Positions 44,710 to 54,581 of a stretch of 64,000 nt of DNA are shown here, piece by piece. Each line of letters opens with the position of its first letter. Positions within the stretch are counted from its first letter, which is position 1. A program made the position numbers and the translations under genes. Source of the DNA: Oricola thermophila. GTDB lineage: Bacteria > Pseudomonadota > Alphaproteobacteria > Rhizobiales > Rhizobiaceae. The notes below the pieces were generated by a model. That model saw only the letters and a program-made list of their open reading frames with translations. It had not been told where the DNA came from and made no database searches. The stretch lies in the NCBI RefSeq assembly GCF_013358405.1, contig NZ_CP054836.1:2728001-2792000 (forward strand). The letters run 5' to 3'.

Positions 44710-45402
44710 TCAGACCGCCTCGAGCGAGTAGCCCGCACCGCGAACGGTGCGGATCGGGTCGCGCATCTTTCCGAAGTTGATCGATTTGCGCAGCCGCCCG
44801 ATGTGGACGTCGACAGTGCGATCGTCGACATAGATATCCTCGCCCCACACGCCATCGAGAAGCTGCGCGCGCGAGAAGACACGGCCCGGCGCCTGCAGGA
44901 AGAATTCGAGGAGCCGAAACTCTGTCGGTCCGAGCTTGATTTCGCGGCCGCTGCGATAGACGCGGTGGGTTTCGCGATCGAGTTCGAGTTCGCCGACCTT
45001 GAGCACGCTGGCAACGATCTCGGGCCGGGCACGCCGGAGCATCGCCTTTACGCGGGCCATCAGTTCAGGCGTGGAGAACGGCTTGACCACATAGTCGTCC
45101 GCGCCGGTGGAAAGGCCGCGGATGCGTTCGCTCTCCTCGCCCCGCGCAGTCAGCATGATGATCGGCAGACGCTGCGTCTCGGGCCGGGCCCGCAGGCGAC
45201 GGCACAGCTCGATGCCGGAAAGGCCGGGCAGCATCCAGTCGAGGATCAGCAGATCCGGAACCGATTCACGCAGCGCGATCTCGGCCTCGTCGCCGCGCAA
45301 CTCGGCATCAACCCGGTATCCCTCGGACTCAAGATTGTATTTCAAGAGGACACTGAGCGCTTCCTCATCCTCGACAATCATCACCCTTGGCTGATTGCCC
45401 AT
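44710..45402 (-). CDS. phoB: Phosphate regulon response regulator PhoB
   Basis: A 230-residue OmpR-type response regulator. The receiver domain has VMIVEDEEALSVLL and the phosphoacceptor Asp in LLILDWMLPGLSG; the conserved Lys is in YVVKPFSTPEL. The C-terminal winged helix contains GPTEFRLLEFFLQAPGRVFSR and VDVHIGRLRKSI. I take ATG 45402 (MGNQPRV), which puts AAGGGAG at a proper distance; ATG 45408 is too close to it. It is the last gene of the phoR-pst-phoU-phoB unit and targets the Pho boxes at 50893-50932. Confidence 0.95.
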   Translation of the reverse strand: MGNQPRVMIVEDEEALSVLLKYNLESEGYRVDAELRGDEAEIALRESVPDLLILDWMLPGLSGIELCRRLRARPETQRLPIIMLTARGEESERIRGLSTGADDYVVKPFSTPELMARVKAMLRRARPEIVASVLKVGELELDRETHRVYRSGREIKLGPTEFRLLEFFLQAPGRVFSRAQLLDGVWGEDIYVDDRTVDVHIGRLRKSINFGKMRDPIRTVRGAGYSLEAV

Positions 45403-45419
45403 GAGCATGCTCCCTTACA

Positions 45420-46142
45420 TCAAGCATTCGGTTCATCGACCACGATGCGATGGGTCTTGTCTTCCTTCGGGCGAAAGGTCGAAAGCCGCTCGCCCGTGAC
45501 TATGTAGTAGACGGACTCGGCGATGTTCGTGGCATGATCGCCAATGCGTTCGACATTCTTCGCGCAGAACAGAAGGTGGGTACAGGTCGTGATGTTGCGC
45601 GGATCCTCCATCATGTAGGTGAGGAGTTCGCGAAACAGCGAGGTATACATGGCGTCGATCTCGTCATCACGGTCGCGCACCATGTTGATGCGCGTGACCG
45701 AGCGCGATCCGAAGGCGTCGAGCACTTCCTTCAGCTGTGCGAGCGCCAGATCCCCCAGGTGTTCGATCCCGCGAACGAGATTGACCGAATTGCTGCGTTC
45801 GGAAATCGCGACAACCCGCTTTGCGATGTTCTTGGCGAGATCTCCGATGCGCTCGAGATCCGTCGCGATGCGGATCGTGGAAAACACCTCGCGCAGGTCG
45901 GCAGCCATGGGCTGACGCTGCGCGATAATCAGCACCACCTTTTCGTCGAGCAGCGCCTCTGCCTCGTCGAGGATCAGATCGTCGGCAATCACCTTCTGCG
46001 CCAACTGGATATCCGACTTCACCAGGGCACTTATGGAATTCTCCACCATCCGTTCGGCAAGACCGCCCATCTCGGCAATCTTGTGGGCGAGAAACTTCAT
46101 GTCGTCGTCGAACGATTTCACCGTGTGGTTGGTTGGAACCAT
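45420..46142 (-). CDS. phoU: Phosphate signalling protein PhoU
   Basis: A 240-residue PhoU with two three-helix bundles, each carrying the metal-binding E/DxxxD pattern (RIATDLERIGDLAKNIAKR and CAKNVERIGDHATNIAESV). It represses PhoR when phosphate is sufficient through contact with PstSCAB. ATG 46142 follows AGGAAGG. It lies between pstB and phoB. Confidence 0.95.
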   Translation of the reverse strand: MVPTNHTVKSFDDDMKFLAHKIAEMGGLAERMVENSISALVKSDIQLAQKVIADDLILDEAEALLDEKVVLIIAQRQPMAADLREVFSTIRIATDLERIGDLAKNIAKRVVAISERSNSVNLVRGIEHLGDLALAQLKEVLDAFGSRSVTRINMVRDRDDEIDAMYTSLFRELLTYMMEDPRNITTCTHLLFCAKNVERIGDHATNIAESVYYIVTGERLSTFRPKEDKTHRIVVDEPNA

Positions 46143-46198
46143 CGGATTTTCCTTCCTCAAAAGGCTGCTCTTCTCTGCGGGTACGCGCCCAGACGGGC

Positions 46199-47020
46199 CT
46201 AGCCGAAGCGGCCGGTTATGTAGTCCTGGGTACGCTTCTCCGACGGGTTGGTGAAAATCGTCTTGGTGTCGTCCACCTCGACAAGCAAGCCCAGATGGAA
46301 CATGGCGGTACGCTGCGAAACGCGCGCGGCCTGCTGCATCGAGTGTGTGACGATGACTATCGTGTAGTTCTCGCGCAACTCGTCGATAAGCTCCTCGACC
46401 TTCGCGGTGGCGATCGGATCGAGCGCCGAGCACGGTTCGTCCATCAGGATCACTTCCGGCGACACAGCAATTGCGCGTGCTATGCAAAGGCGCTGCTGCT
46501 GACCACCGGACAGGCCGGTGCCCGGCTCGGCGAGACGGTCCTTCACCTCTTCCCAAAGCCCGGCGCCGCGCAGGCTGTATTCGACGACATTGTCGAGATC
46601 CGCCTTGGTCTTCGCCAAGCCGTGGATGCGCGGACCATAGGCCACGTTCTCATAGATCGACTTCGGGAACGGGTTCGGCTTCTGAAAAACCATGCCGACG
46701 CGAGCACGCAGTTCCACAACATCGATCGACGGATCGTATATGTTCTCGGAGTCGAGGGTGATGTTGCCGCTGACACGGCAACCGTCGATTGTGTCGTTCA
46801 TGCGGTTGAGGCACCGCAGGAAAGTCGACTTGCCGCAACCCGACGGCCCGATGAGCGCAGTCACCTGGTGCTCGTAGATATCGAGACTGATATCGAACAA
46901 CGCCTGTTTCTGGCCGTAAGACACGCAGACGTCTTCGCCCTTCATCTTCGTTCTGGGCTGGCCAGCGACCGCCCCGCCCTGGCCGTTCGTCGCGAACAGC
47001 TGATCGGCATCCACCTTCAT
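46199..47020 (-). CDS. pstB: Phosphate ABC transporter ATPase PstB
   Basis: A 273-residue ABC ATPase with Walker [17 protein letters not shown]-loop [20 protein letters not shown] (PstB-specific), signature [14 protein letters not shown] and Walker [17 protein letters not shown] 47020 (MKVDADQL) follows GGAGAAG; an in-frame ATG at 47035 is possible. It energises phosphate import through PstA/PstC. Confidence 0.96.
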   Translation of the reverse strand: MKVDADQLFATNGQGGAVAGQPRTKMKGEDVCVSYGQKQALFDISLDIYEHQVTALIGPSGCGKSTFLRCLNRMNDTIDGCRVSGNITLDSENIYDPSIDVVELRARVGMVFQKPNPFPKSIYENVAYGPRIHGLAKTKADLDNVVEYSLRGAGLWEEVKDRLAEPGTGLSGGQQQRLCIARAIAVSPEVILMDEPCSALDPIATAKVEELIDELRENYTIVIVTHSMQQAARVSQRTAMFHLGLLVEVDDTKTIFTNPSEKRTQDYITGRFG

Positions 47021-47039
47021 GGCACTCTTCTCCATAATT

Positions 47040-48350
47040 CTACCACCGCCGTTCGAACTTCTGACGCAGATATACCGCCATTCCGTTCATCACCACCAGG
47101 AAACCAAGCAGGACAAGGATTGCCGCCGAAGTCCGCGACATGAAACCGCGCTCGGGACTGTCCGCCCATATGTAGATCTGCGTCGGCAATGCGGTTGCCG
47201 GTTCGAACAATCCGCCGGGCGGACTTGTTATGAACGCGTTCATCCCGATCAGCAGAAGCGGTGCCGTTTCGCCCAATGCCTGTGCAAGCCCGATGATGGT
47301 GCCGGTCAGAATGGTCGGCATCGCAAGAGGAAGCTGATGATGCAGGATTGCCTCGTGCTTGGACGCGCCGACCCCGAGTGCAGCTTCCGCGATCGACCCG
47401 GGAACCTGCTTGAGCGCGGCCCGTGTAACTATGATGATCGTCGGAAGCGTCATGAGCGAAAGCACCAGCCCGCCCACGAATGGCGCCGAACGCGGCAGGC
47501 CGAACCAGCCGAGAAACACCGCGAGTCCGAGCAGGCCAAAAACAATCGACGGCACGGCCGCGAGATTGTTGATGTTGATCTCGATCGTGTCGGTCCAGCG
47601 GTTCTTCGGCGCGAATTCCTCCAGATAGATCGCTGCAGCGATCCCAAGAGGAAAGCTGATGAGAAAGCAGACGAGAAGCGCGTAAAAGGTTCCGACAATG
47701 GCGCCCGCCAGACCGGCCAGCTCCGGGAACCGGCTGTCCGCATTGAAGAACAGGCCCCAGTTGAACGGCCGCGAGACGATTCCCTGCGCCACCAGCTGAT
47801 CATAATATTCGATTTGCTCGTCACTTACACGCCGCTGGTTGGGAGGAAGGTTCCTGTCGATCTCTCCCTTGGCCAGCTGGTCGATCGGATCCGAGAAGGG
47901 AATCCGGAATGTCGAGGGGCCGGAAAGGAGCGAGGGATCCTTCCTGACCGCATCGCGGATAAGGTACTGGCCGTTCGAGGTGAACATCGAGAAATAGGCA
48001 CGTTCCTCGCTGCGAGGCAGGTCCGGAACAAGCTTCCTGTAGGCATCGCGGGCAATACCGCGCCAGTTGGCTCCCATGAGGTCATAGGGATCGATCCCGG
48101 CCTCGCCGAGATCGATTTCGACCGAGACCATCGTCTGCCTGAATGCCTGGTGCCCCGAATAGGTCAGGGTGCCGACAAGCGTTGCCAGGAAACCGAGCGC
48201 AAAGAAAATCGCGATCAGGCCATAGGCCTGAAGCCGACGATCGGCGGCGTAGCGTGCCTTTCTCCGATTGGCCATTTCCCGGGACTTCCAGTCGACTCGA
48301 ACGGCGCGCGGAACGGCAACCTTCGTCTGCATTGGCGTCGCGTCAGACAT
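47040..48350 (-). CDS. pstA: Phosphate ABC transporter permease PstA
   Basis: A 436-residue permease, longer than E. coli PstA (296 aa) because of an N-terminal membrane anchor and about 150 residues of periplasmic domain (DUF3333 type, as in other alphaproteobacteria). The core permease domain has six helices and the EAA loop in [20 protein letters not shown]. Its ATG overlaps the pstC stop by one base, indicating coupling. Confidence 0.94.
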   Translation of the reverse strand: MSDATPMQTKVAVPRAVRVDWKSREMANRRKARYAADRRLQAYGLIAIFFALGFLATLVGTLTYSGHQAFRQTMVSVEIDLGEAGIDPYDLMGANWRGIARDAYRKLVPDLPRSEERAYFSMFTSNGQYLIRDAVRKDPSLLSGPSTFRIPFSDPIDQLAKGEIDRNLPPNQRRVSDEQIEYYDQLVAQGIVSRPFNWGLFFNADSRFPELAGLAGAIVGTFYALLVCFLISFPLGIAAAIYLEEFAPKNRWTDTIEININNLAAVPSIVFGLLGLAVFLGWFGLPRSAPFVGGLVLSLMTLPTIIIVTRAALKQVPGSIAEAALGVGASKHEAILHHQLPLAMPTILTGTIIGLAQALGETAPLLLIGMNAFITSPPGGLFEPATALPTQIYIWADSPERGFMSRTSAAILVLLGFLVVMNGMAVYLRQKFERRW

Positions 48351-49720
48351 CAGTACTTCTCCCGGTAGCGGCGGACCACATTCAGGGCGATCAGATTGAG
48401 CCCCAAGGTGATGACGAAGAGCAGCAGTCCCAATGCGAATGCGGCAAGCGTCTTCGGATTGTCGAACTCGGTATCGCCGATCAGTAGCGTCACGATCTGC
48501 ACGGTGACAGTGGTCACGGATTCGAAGGGGTTGATCGTCATCTTGGCTATCAGGCCGGCCGCCATGACCACGATCATGGTCTCGCCAATGGCGCGGCTCA
48601 ACGCGAGCAGGATGCCGCCGACAATGCCCGGCAGAGCCGCGGGGAGAAGCACCTTGCGGATCGTCTCGCCCTTCGTCGCCCCGAGCGCATAGGAGCCGTC
48701 GCGCATTGCGCGCGGCACGGCTGCCAATGCGTCATCGGAAATGGACGAAATGAAAGGGATGAGCATGATGCCCATCACGCCGCCCGCCGCCAGCGCGCTG
48801 TTCGGCGCCGAGGGAATTCCCAAATTCAGCCCGAGGGCACGGATCAGCGGCGCAACCGTAAGCACGGCGAAGAAGCCGTATACGACCGTAGGAATGCCGG
48901 CAAGGATTTCCAGAAGCGGCTTCACGATCGAGCGAAATCTGGATCCCGCATATTCGGTCAGATAGATCGCCGACATGATGCCGACAGGCACCGCCACGAC
49001 CATCGCGAGAAATGAAATGGCCATCGTGCCGAACAGTACCGGCACCATGCCGAAAGCCCCCTGTCCGGCAACCTGATCGGCGCGAAGGGGGATCTGCGGT
49101 TCCCATCGCGTTCCAAAGAAGAACTCCGTGAACGGCACCTTGGAAAAGAAAGCCACCGCCTCGTAGACCAGCGATGCGATAATGCCCACGGTCGTCAGGA
49201 TGGCGACGGCCGACGCAAAGAGCATGAACCACGTCGCCGCGTTCTCGACCTTGTGACGGGCCCTGGTGCGCCGCGCGATCATCCTCATGGCGATAAACGC
49301 CCCGAAAACCGACAGGGCCGCCACGACAACAGCAAGCAGCGCGCCGGAAATGTAACGGAGGGAATGCAGCCTTTCGGCGGCGGCAATCACGTCGGGGGTC
49401 GGATCCGTAAAGGTGCGTCCCGAGGCCACCTGGCCGATTTCGCTGCGCAGAAGACTGCGCGCGGACGCATCGAGGGATTCGACGCCCGGCACCTGGGACA
49501 CGACGATCCAGGAAACGATATTGTCGTTAAACAGCAACCAGAGGAGCAGAAAGATGAAAGACGGGATGCCAGTCCATATCGCCGCATTCAGCGCGTGATA
49601 AATCGGCCGCGAATGCGGCTTCTCGCCGTCGCCCGCAAACCGCGTCCGCGCCCGGCCATATGACAGGTAGGCCACAAAAGCCGCGGCAAGCACAATGAAA
49701 AGCAGGGCGTAAACAGGCAT
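48350..49720 (-). CDS. pstC: Phosphate ABC transporter permease PstC
   Basis: A 456-residue permease, also with a long N-terminal extension (two extra spans and a periplasmic segment) typical for this group. The conserved transport domain has ITEY-like IYLTEYAGSRFRSIVKPLLE and the EAA-type loop YALGATKGETIRKVLLP. ATG follows GGGGAAAG. A strong hairpin separates it from pstS. Confidence 0.94.
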   Translation of the reverse strand: MPVYALLFIVLAAAFVAYLSYGRARTRFAGDGEKPHSRPIYHALNAAIWTGIPSFIFLLLWLLFNDNIVSWIVVSQVPGVESLDASARSLLRSEIGQVASGRTFTDPTPDVIAAAERLHSLRYISGALLAVVVAALSVFGAFIAMRMIARRTRARHKVENAATWFMLFASAVAILTTVGIIASLVYEAVAFFSKVPFTEFFFGTRWEPQIPLRADQVAGQGAFGMVPVLFGTMAISFLAMVVAVPVGIMSAIYLTEYAGSRFRSIVKPLLEILAGIPTVVYGFFAVLTVAPLIRALGLNLGIPSAPNSALAAGGVMGIMLIPFISSISDDALAAVPRAMRDGSYALGATKGETIRKVLLPAALPGIVGGILLALSRAIGETMIVVMAAGLIAKMTINPFESVTTVTVQIVTLLIGDTEFDNPKTLAAFALGLLLFVITLGLNLIALNVVRRYREKY

Positions 49721-49740
49721 GGCTTTCCCCGTAGAAGAAA

Positions 49741-49764
49741 GCCGTCCGCCGGAAGGCGGACGGC
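49741..49764 (-). terminator. Hairpin between pstS and pstC (partial terminator/stabiliser)
   Basis: A perfect 10-bp stem GCCGTCCGCC / GGCGGACGGC with a TTCC loop, followed on the minus strand by TTTCTTCT. Within an operon this would lower pstCAB relative to pstS and protect pstS mRNA, fitting the higher need for binding protein. Confidence 0.75.
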
Positions 49765-49781
49765 CAATTGTCGAGCAGAAA

Positions 49782-50819
49782 TTACATCTCGAGCTTCTTC
49801 GCCTCGAGAACGGCCTTGGCCGTTTCCTCGCGCAGATCGTCGGCCAGCGGCGTCAGGCCACGTTCCGCGAGATAGCCATCCGGGCCAAGCGCGGCCTCGG
49901 AGACGTACTCCTCGATGAATTCCTTCATGCCCGGGATCACGTCGCGGTGAGCGTTCTTCACGTAGAAGAAGAGCGGACGCGCAACCGGATAGGAACCGTC
50001 GGCGATCGTGTCGAAGGTCGGCTCAATGCCGTTGACGTTGACCGCCTTCAGCTTGTCGGAGTTCTCGTAGAGGAAGGAGTAGCCGAAGATGCCGACAGCA
50101 TTCGGATCGGCCTCAAGGCGCTGAACGATGAGGTTATCGTTCTCGCCCGCCTCGACGAACGGGCCATCCTGGCGCATGCGCGAGCAGACCTCTTCCCACT
50201 TGTCCTCGTCGGCTTCCTCGAGTTCGGCCATGCCCGGCAGCCCGGAACAGCCGTCATGCATGACGAGCTCGACGAAAGCGTCGCGCGTACCGGAGGTCGG
50301 GGGCGGGCCGAAGGCGACGATGTCAACGCCCGGGAGCGACGGATCGATATCGGACCATTTCTGGTGGGGGTTGGCGATGAAGCCGCCCTTTCCATCCGGG
50401 ATCTCGGCAGCGAGAGCCAGGTAGATCTGCTCCTCGGTGAGGTTCCAGTCGGTCTCGTTGGCGCGGGACACGGCGATGGACAGGCCGTCATAACCGATCA
50501 GGGCTTCGGTGATGTCCGTCACGCCGTTGGAAGCGCACAACTCGACTTCCGAACTCTTGATGGCGCGCGAAGCGCCGGTGATGTCAGCGTAATCTTCGCC
50601 AACGCCACCGCAGAAGACCTTGAAGCCGCCACCGGTACCCGTGGACTCCAGAACCGGCGCCGGGCGCCCGGTACGGTTCGCGAACTCTTCGGCGACAGCC
50701 TGCGAGTACGGAAAGACGGTCGAGGAACCGACGATCTGGATCTGATCGCGGGCTTCGGCGGCAGTCGCCAGCGCCGTCGCACCGAGAGCTGCAGCAAATG
50801 CAATCTTGAGGGTTTTCAT
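49782..50819 (-). CDS. pstS: Periplasmic phosphate-binding protein PstS
   Basis: A 345-residue secreted protein. A signal peptide (KTLKIAFAAALGATALATA) is followed by the phosphate-binding QIVGSSTVFPYSQAV, ESTGTGGGFKVFCGG and SGTRDAFVEL loops. It belongs to the longer alphaproteobacterial PstS group. ATG 50819 follows GGGAGAAA. It is preceded by two Pho boxes and so is the first PhoB-activated gene of the unit. Confidence 0.95.
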   Translation of the reverse strand: MKTLKIAFAAALGATALATAAEARDQIQIVGSSTVFPYSQAVAEEFANRTGRPAPVLESTGTGGGFKVFCGGVGEDYADITGASRAIKSSEVELCASNGVTDITEALIGYDGLSIAVSRANETDWNLTEEQIYLALAAEIPDGKGGFIANPHQKWSDIDPSLPGVDIVAFGPPPTSGTRDAFVELVMHDGCSGLPGMAELEEADEDKWEEVCSRMRQDGPFVEAGENDNLIVQRLEADPNAVGIFGYSFLYENSDKLKAVNVNGIEPTFDTIADGSYPVARPLFFYVKNAHRDVIPGMKEFIEEYVSEAALGPDGYLAERGLTPLADDLREETAKAVLEAKKLEM

Positions 50820-50892
50820 GAGTTTCTCCCGTTTGGGCGTGTGTGATCTTCGACCGGTCAATGCCGGGCACCGGCGTTCTATCCCTCGCGCA

Positions 50893-50932
50893 TTGCAGCT
50901 TTTATGACAGAGACAATACAGTTTTGTGACAG
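50893..50932 (-). promoter_or_regulatory. Tandem Pho boxes upstream of pstS
   Basis: On the minus strand CTGTCACAAAACTGTATTG (50932-50914) and CTGTCATAAAAGCTGCAA (50910-50893) match the CTGTCAT-A4-CTGTCAT PhoB box, 22 bp apart (two helical turns). They lie between phoR and pstS, so pstS onward can be induced independently of phoR. Confidence 0.9.
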
Positions 50933-50945
50933 CCCAAGTGACTGA

Positions 50946-52304
50946 TTATTCGGATATTTCCGAAACCAGCCCGCCTGACTTCCCGTCCCAGACCGGAATT
51001 GTGACGGTGAAAGAAGCGCCCTCGCCGATGCGCGACGTAACCGAAAGGCGACCGGAATGGCGCGTGACGATATGCTTGACGATGGCAAGCCCGAGGCCGG
51101 TGCCCTTCTTGGCGCGACTGGATTCCACATCGACGCGGTAGAACCTTTCGGTCAGGCGGGGGATATGCTCCTCGGGGATGCCGGGACCATAATCCCTCAC
51201 GGCCACGCACACGGAATCGACTCCCGATACCGGTGCGCACTCGCCAACCACATCTATGCGCCCGCCGACCGCGCCGTAGCGGATGGCGTTTTCCATCAGG
51301 TTCGTGAACACCTGGATCAGCTCGTCGCGGCTACCCCAGACCCGGCAGCCCGGCTTGTCGATGGCAGCGAAATCCTGGCTGATCGAGACCTCGGCATCCG
51401 CCGCCGCCGGGCCGAGCGCCCCGCAGACATGGTGAAGGACCTCCGCAACATCCACAGGGCCGAAGTCGGTTCGACCGAATGCGGTCTCCAGCCTGCTCAG
51501 CGACAGAAGGTCGTCGATCAGCCGCGACATGCGGTCGGTCTGCTCCTGCATGATGGCCAGGAACCGATCGCGGGCAGCCGGATCGTCGCGCGCAGGGCCG
51601 GCCAGTGTCTCGATGAAGCCCGACAGCGATGCCAGCGGCGTGCGCAGTTCGTGGCTTGCGTTGGCAATGAAATCCGTCCGCATGCGGTCGATCCGGCGTG
51701 CCTCGGACAAGTCGCGGAAATGGAGCAGGAAAGGGGCGTCGCCGGCCGCCTCCTCCGGCAGCCGGACGACAACCGCTTCATACCAGCGCTCAATGGGATA
51801 TCGCTCGACCACTTCGACCGGACCCGGCTCTCCACCGGACAGCGCCTCGTTCACGACGGCCAGCAATTCGGGAGTCCGGAACCGAAGCAACACCGAAGAT
51901 CCCGGTCCCACCGTGTCATTGAAGAAGCGGCGGCACGCCGTGTTGACCGCATGCACCGTACCCTGCGCGTCGAACGAGACGAGCGGATCCGGAAGGCTGT
52001 TCATCACGGCGGCCGACCGCGCCTGGTCGCGCGTCTCCGCCGTACGCCCTTGCTGCTCAGCTCGCCGTTCCCTGGCGCTGCGCACCGGGGCAAAGGCACA
52101 GACCGCGAGCATGACCGCGATGCATCCGAGCATCGCGGAAAAACCGATGGCACCAGCTGCGGCAAGAGCGGCAAACAGAACCGTGGCGGCGGTCAGGGGG
52201 AAGCGGTTGGAGAACAGGCGCCGGCGCACGCCTCGAAGGATGCTCTCCCGTCCCGCGTCGGGCTTCTCCGCATCCGCGCCCGAGTCCTCGCGCCTTTCAG
52301 GCAT
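50946..52304 (-). CDS. phoR: Phosphate regulon sensor histidine kinase PhoR
   Basis: A 452-residue kinase: two N-terminal membrane helices, a PAS domain (about 95-205, [20 protein letters not shown]), the H box [20 protein letters not shown] box [10 protein letters not shown], and G boxes [10 protein letters not shown] and [13 protein letters not shown]. There is no large periplasmic domain, as expected because PhoR senses the Pst/PhoU state. It is upstream of pstS and divergent from the PPK2 gene with 122 bp between. Confidence 0.95.
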   Translation of the reverse strand: MPERREDSGADAEKPDAGRESILRGVRRRLFSNRFPLTAATVLFAALAAAGAIGFSAMLGCIAVMLAVCAFAPVRSARERRAEQQGRTAETRDQARSAAVMNSLPDPLVSFDAQGTVHAVNTACRRFFNDTVGPGSSVLLRFRTPELLAVVNEALSGGEPGPVEVVERYPIERWYEAVVVRLPEEAAGDAPFLLHFRDLSEARRIDRMRTDFIANASHELRTPLASLSGFIETLAGPARDDPAARDRFLAIMQEQTDRMSRLIDDLLSLSRLETAFGRTDFGPVDVAEVLHHVCGALGPAAADAEVSISQDFAAIDKPGCRVWGSRDELIQVFTNLMENAIRYGAVGGRIDVVGECAPVSGVDSVCVAVRDYGPGIPEEHIPRLTERFYRVDVESSRAKKGTGLGLAIVKHIVTRHSGRLSVTSRIGEGASFTVTIPVWDGKSGGLVSEISE

Positions 52305-52426
52305 GGTCGCCCCGCAGGATGAAATCGGCTGTTACCATCGCCGGCCCCGGCGTCTGGACGGCCCGGACGCGAAGCCATAGGCTGGCGCGACACCAATCGG
52401 CAGGTTCGGGAAAACGGCGTTCTGAC

Positions 52427-53302
52427 ATGGCAAGCAAATCACGCGCGATCGAGTTCATTATCGACGGAAAGAAGCGGGTATTCGATATCGACGATCCCAA
52501 ACTGCCGGACTGGGTGGACGACAATGACATAACCGCCGGCGGCTATCCCTACAAGAAGCGGATGGACAAAGACGATTACGAACAGCAGCTGGAGGCGCTG
52601 CAGATCCAGATCGTCAACATGCACACGCACATGCAGAATACCGGCAAGCGCATGATCGCCGTCTTCGAGGGACGCGACGCCGCCGGCAAGGGCGGCTCGA
52701 TCAGCGTGCTGCACGAATTCCTCAATCCGCGCACCGCGCGCAACGTGGCGCTGCCCAAGCCGTCCGACGTCGAGCGCGGCCAGTGGTACTACCAGCGCTA
52801 CATCGAGCACTTCCCGACGACCGGCGAACTCGTCAGCTTCGACCGCTCCTGGTACAACCGCGGCGGCGTCGAGCCGGTGATGGGCTTCTGCACGCCGGAA
52901 CAGCACCGCGCCTTCCTGCACGACACGCCGGAATTCGAGAAGATGATCGTCGAGGAAGGCATCGTCTTCTTCAAGTTCTGGCTCAATATCGGCCTCGAGA
53001 CGCAGCTCAAGCGCTTCCACGACCGCCGCCACAGCAAGCTGAAATACTGGAAGCTGTCGGACATGGACATCATCGGCATGCGGAAATGGGACGACTACAC
53101 CGCCGCCCGGAACACGATGATCTCGGCCACCCATTCGCCACATGCGCCATGGACGGTGATCCGCATGAACGACAAGCGGCGCGGCCGGCTGGAAGTGCTG
53201 CGCCACATCCTTCTCAACATGGACTACGAGGGCAAGGACCGCGACGCCATCGGCAGCCCGGATCCGAAGATCATCGGCACCGGTCCGGACGCGCTCGACT
53301 GA
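52427..53302 (+). CDS. ppk2: Polyphosphate kinase 2 (PPK2, single-domain)
   Basis: A 291-residue PPK2 with Walker [17 protein letters not shown], Walker [19 protein letters not shown] and the lid region with [19 protein letters not shown]. It uses polyphosphate to phosphorylate nucleoside diphosphates (or the reverse), in the cytoplasm. Divergent position beside phoR and the phosphate regulon suits a role in polyphosphate use under phosphate limitation. No Shine-Dalgarno is obvious before ATG 52427; the preceding in-frame stretch has no family similarity. Confidence 0.93.
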   Translation: MASKSRAIEFIIDGKKRVFDIDDPKLPDWVDDNDITAGGYPYKKRMDKDDYEQQLEALQIQIVNMHTHMQNTGKRMIAVFEGRDAAGKGGSISVLHEFLNPRTARNVALPKPSDVERGQWYYQRYIEHFPTTGELVSFDRSWYNRGGVEPVMGFCTPEQHRAFLHDTPEFEKMIVEEGIVFFKFWLNIGLETQLKRFHDRRHSKLKYWKLSDMDIIGMRKWDDYTAARNTMISATHSPHAPWTVIRMNDKRRGRLEVLRHILLNMDYEGKDRDAIGSPDPKIIGTGPDALD

Positions 53303-53308
53303 CGCCGC

Positions 53309-54370
53309 CTAGCGGCGCAGCTCGCGGACCCGCACCCCGGACAGCTTGACGGCCCGTCCGCCATCGGAAATGTCGGTCACGATCGACACGGTGCCGGTGC
53401 CGGTGGCCCCGGAGGGTATCTCGGCCGCGAAAAGGAACTCTCCGTCGTTCTGCGTGACGGAGAAGCGTCGGCGTCCGCAATCGCCCTGCCCCGCGATGTC
53501 GCAGGTCACCGAAATCTGCGTCGGCGCGTTGACGTCGGAGCGCGCGATGATCGAGAACTGCGCCGTGCGTCCGGCCAGGGTCTGCATGACGCCCGACGGG
53601 ATGTCGATCAACACCGGGCTCTCCGTATCCGGCGAAACGATGCGCGCGAACTGGCCGACCGCATCGCTTTCGATGACCGCGGACGCATTGCCGACGAGCG
53701 AGACGGTCGTCGGGTCGTCGGGCCGGAACAGGACGATCCAACCCTCGTCGCTGGCCGCCAGCTCGGGAAGGTGCGCCGGCCCGGAGGACGTCTTGGCGTC
53801 GGGATTGCCCCGGAAACTCTCGTTTTCCAGTTGCAGCGGCGGGTTGGGCACCGAAGTGTCCCGCTCGGCGGCCGACCGGAAGGCCCCGGTGGAGACGATC
53901 CACCATGCTCCCATGACGATCACCGCGAGAACAATGACTCCCGTGAGCATTTTCGCGAAGGGTGCGCGTCGCCTCGTTCCGGGCCGTTCCTCGCGGTCGG
54001 GCGCTTCGATGCGCGGCTCGGGTTCCACCCCGGCTTCGCGCGGCGCCTCGTCGCGACGCTCGGCACGCGGTTCGGCTTGCAGGGAGACCTCGGGACCGCG
54101 CGTCTCCGCTCGCGGCTCGGGCTGCACCTCCGGCGAGGCGGGAGCGGCAGGCGCAGGCTCTGCAAAGGCGGCCTCGGCGGCGCGGATCGCCTCGGCAAGA
54201 CGCCGCTTCTGCTCGGCCACATGCGCCGCATCCGCATCGGGCTGGGAGGCGAGCGTGCGCTCGAGCGCATTGACGGCCGCACGATAGACACGCTGGCGAA
54301 ACGCCGGATTGGACGCCTCGCCCCGGGCGAGCGCGTTCTTCAGCGCGATTTCCAACTCGTTGTCCGACAT
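53309..54370 (-). CDS. Uncharacterised single-span membrane protein with periplasmic beta-rich domain
   Basis: A 353-residue protein I do not recognise. The N-terminal 75 residues are helical (ELEIALKNALARGEASNPAF), followed by an Ala/Pro/Glu/Arg-rich disordered linker (about 80-130), one membrane span (MLTGVIVLAVIVMGAWWIV) and a C-terminal domain with short beta segments and two cysteines (TCDIAGQGDCGRRRFSV). The topology would place the last domain in the periplasm, where the cysteines could form a disulfide. ATG 54370 follows GGAAAG. It is divergent from the nitronate monooxygenase gene and converges with ppk2. Confidence 0.75.
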   Translation of the reverse strand: MSDNELEIALKNALARGEASNPAFRQRVYRAAVNALERTLASQPDADAAHVAEQKRRLAEAIRAAEAAFAEPAPAAPASPEVQPEPRAETRGPEVSLQAEPRAERRDEAPREAGVEPEPRIEAPDREERPGTRRRAPFAKMLTGVIVLAVIVMGAWWIVSTGAFRSAAERDTSVPNPPLQLENESFRGNPDAKTSSGPAHLPELAASDEGWIVLFRPDDPTTVSLVGNASAVIESDAVGQFARIVSPDTESPVLIDIPSGVMQTLAGRTAQFSIIARSDVNAPTQISVTCDIAGQGDCGRRRFSVTQNDGEFLFAAEIPSGATGTGTVSIVTDISDGGRAVKLSGVRVRELRR

Positions 54371-54540
54371 GTCTTTCCGGTCCACTCCACGCCAAAAGGC
54401 CGACATGCGGCCTGCAGCATGTCCGGATTTGGCACAATCCGCGCATCATTGAAAGCGCGAGCCCCTCTCTCCCCCGAAAGATGCACGCGGAACGCGGACC
54501 GGACAAAGCGCCTTGCGTCGCAACGGTCTTGGCTTTAGGT

Positions 54541-54562
54541 CTTACGTTTACGAAAACGTCAA
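54541..54562 (+). promoter_or_regulatory. MerR (LiuR-like) operator upstream of nitronate monooxygenase gene
   Basis: CTTACGTTTACG-A-AAACGTCAA agrees at 19 of 22 positions with the palindrome at 6229-6250. It ends 19 bp before the start codon, in the promoter region. This suggests that the MerR regulator at 5625-6038 also controls this gene. Confidence 0.75.
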
Positions 54563-54581
54563 TCTGATTTGGGAGGTCACG

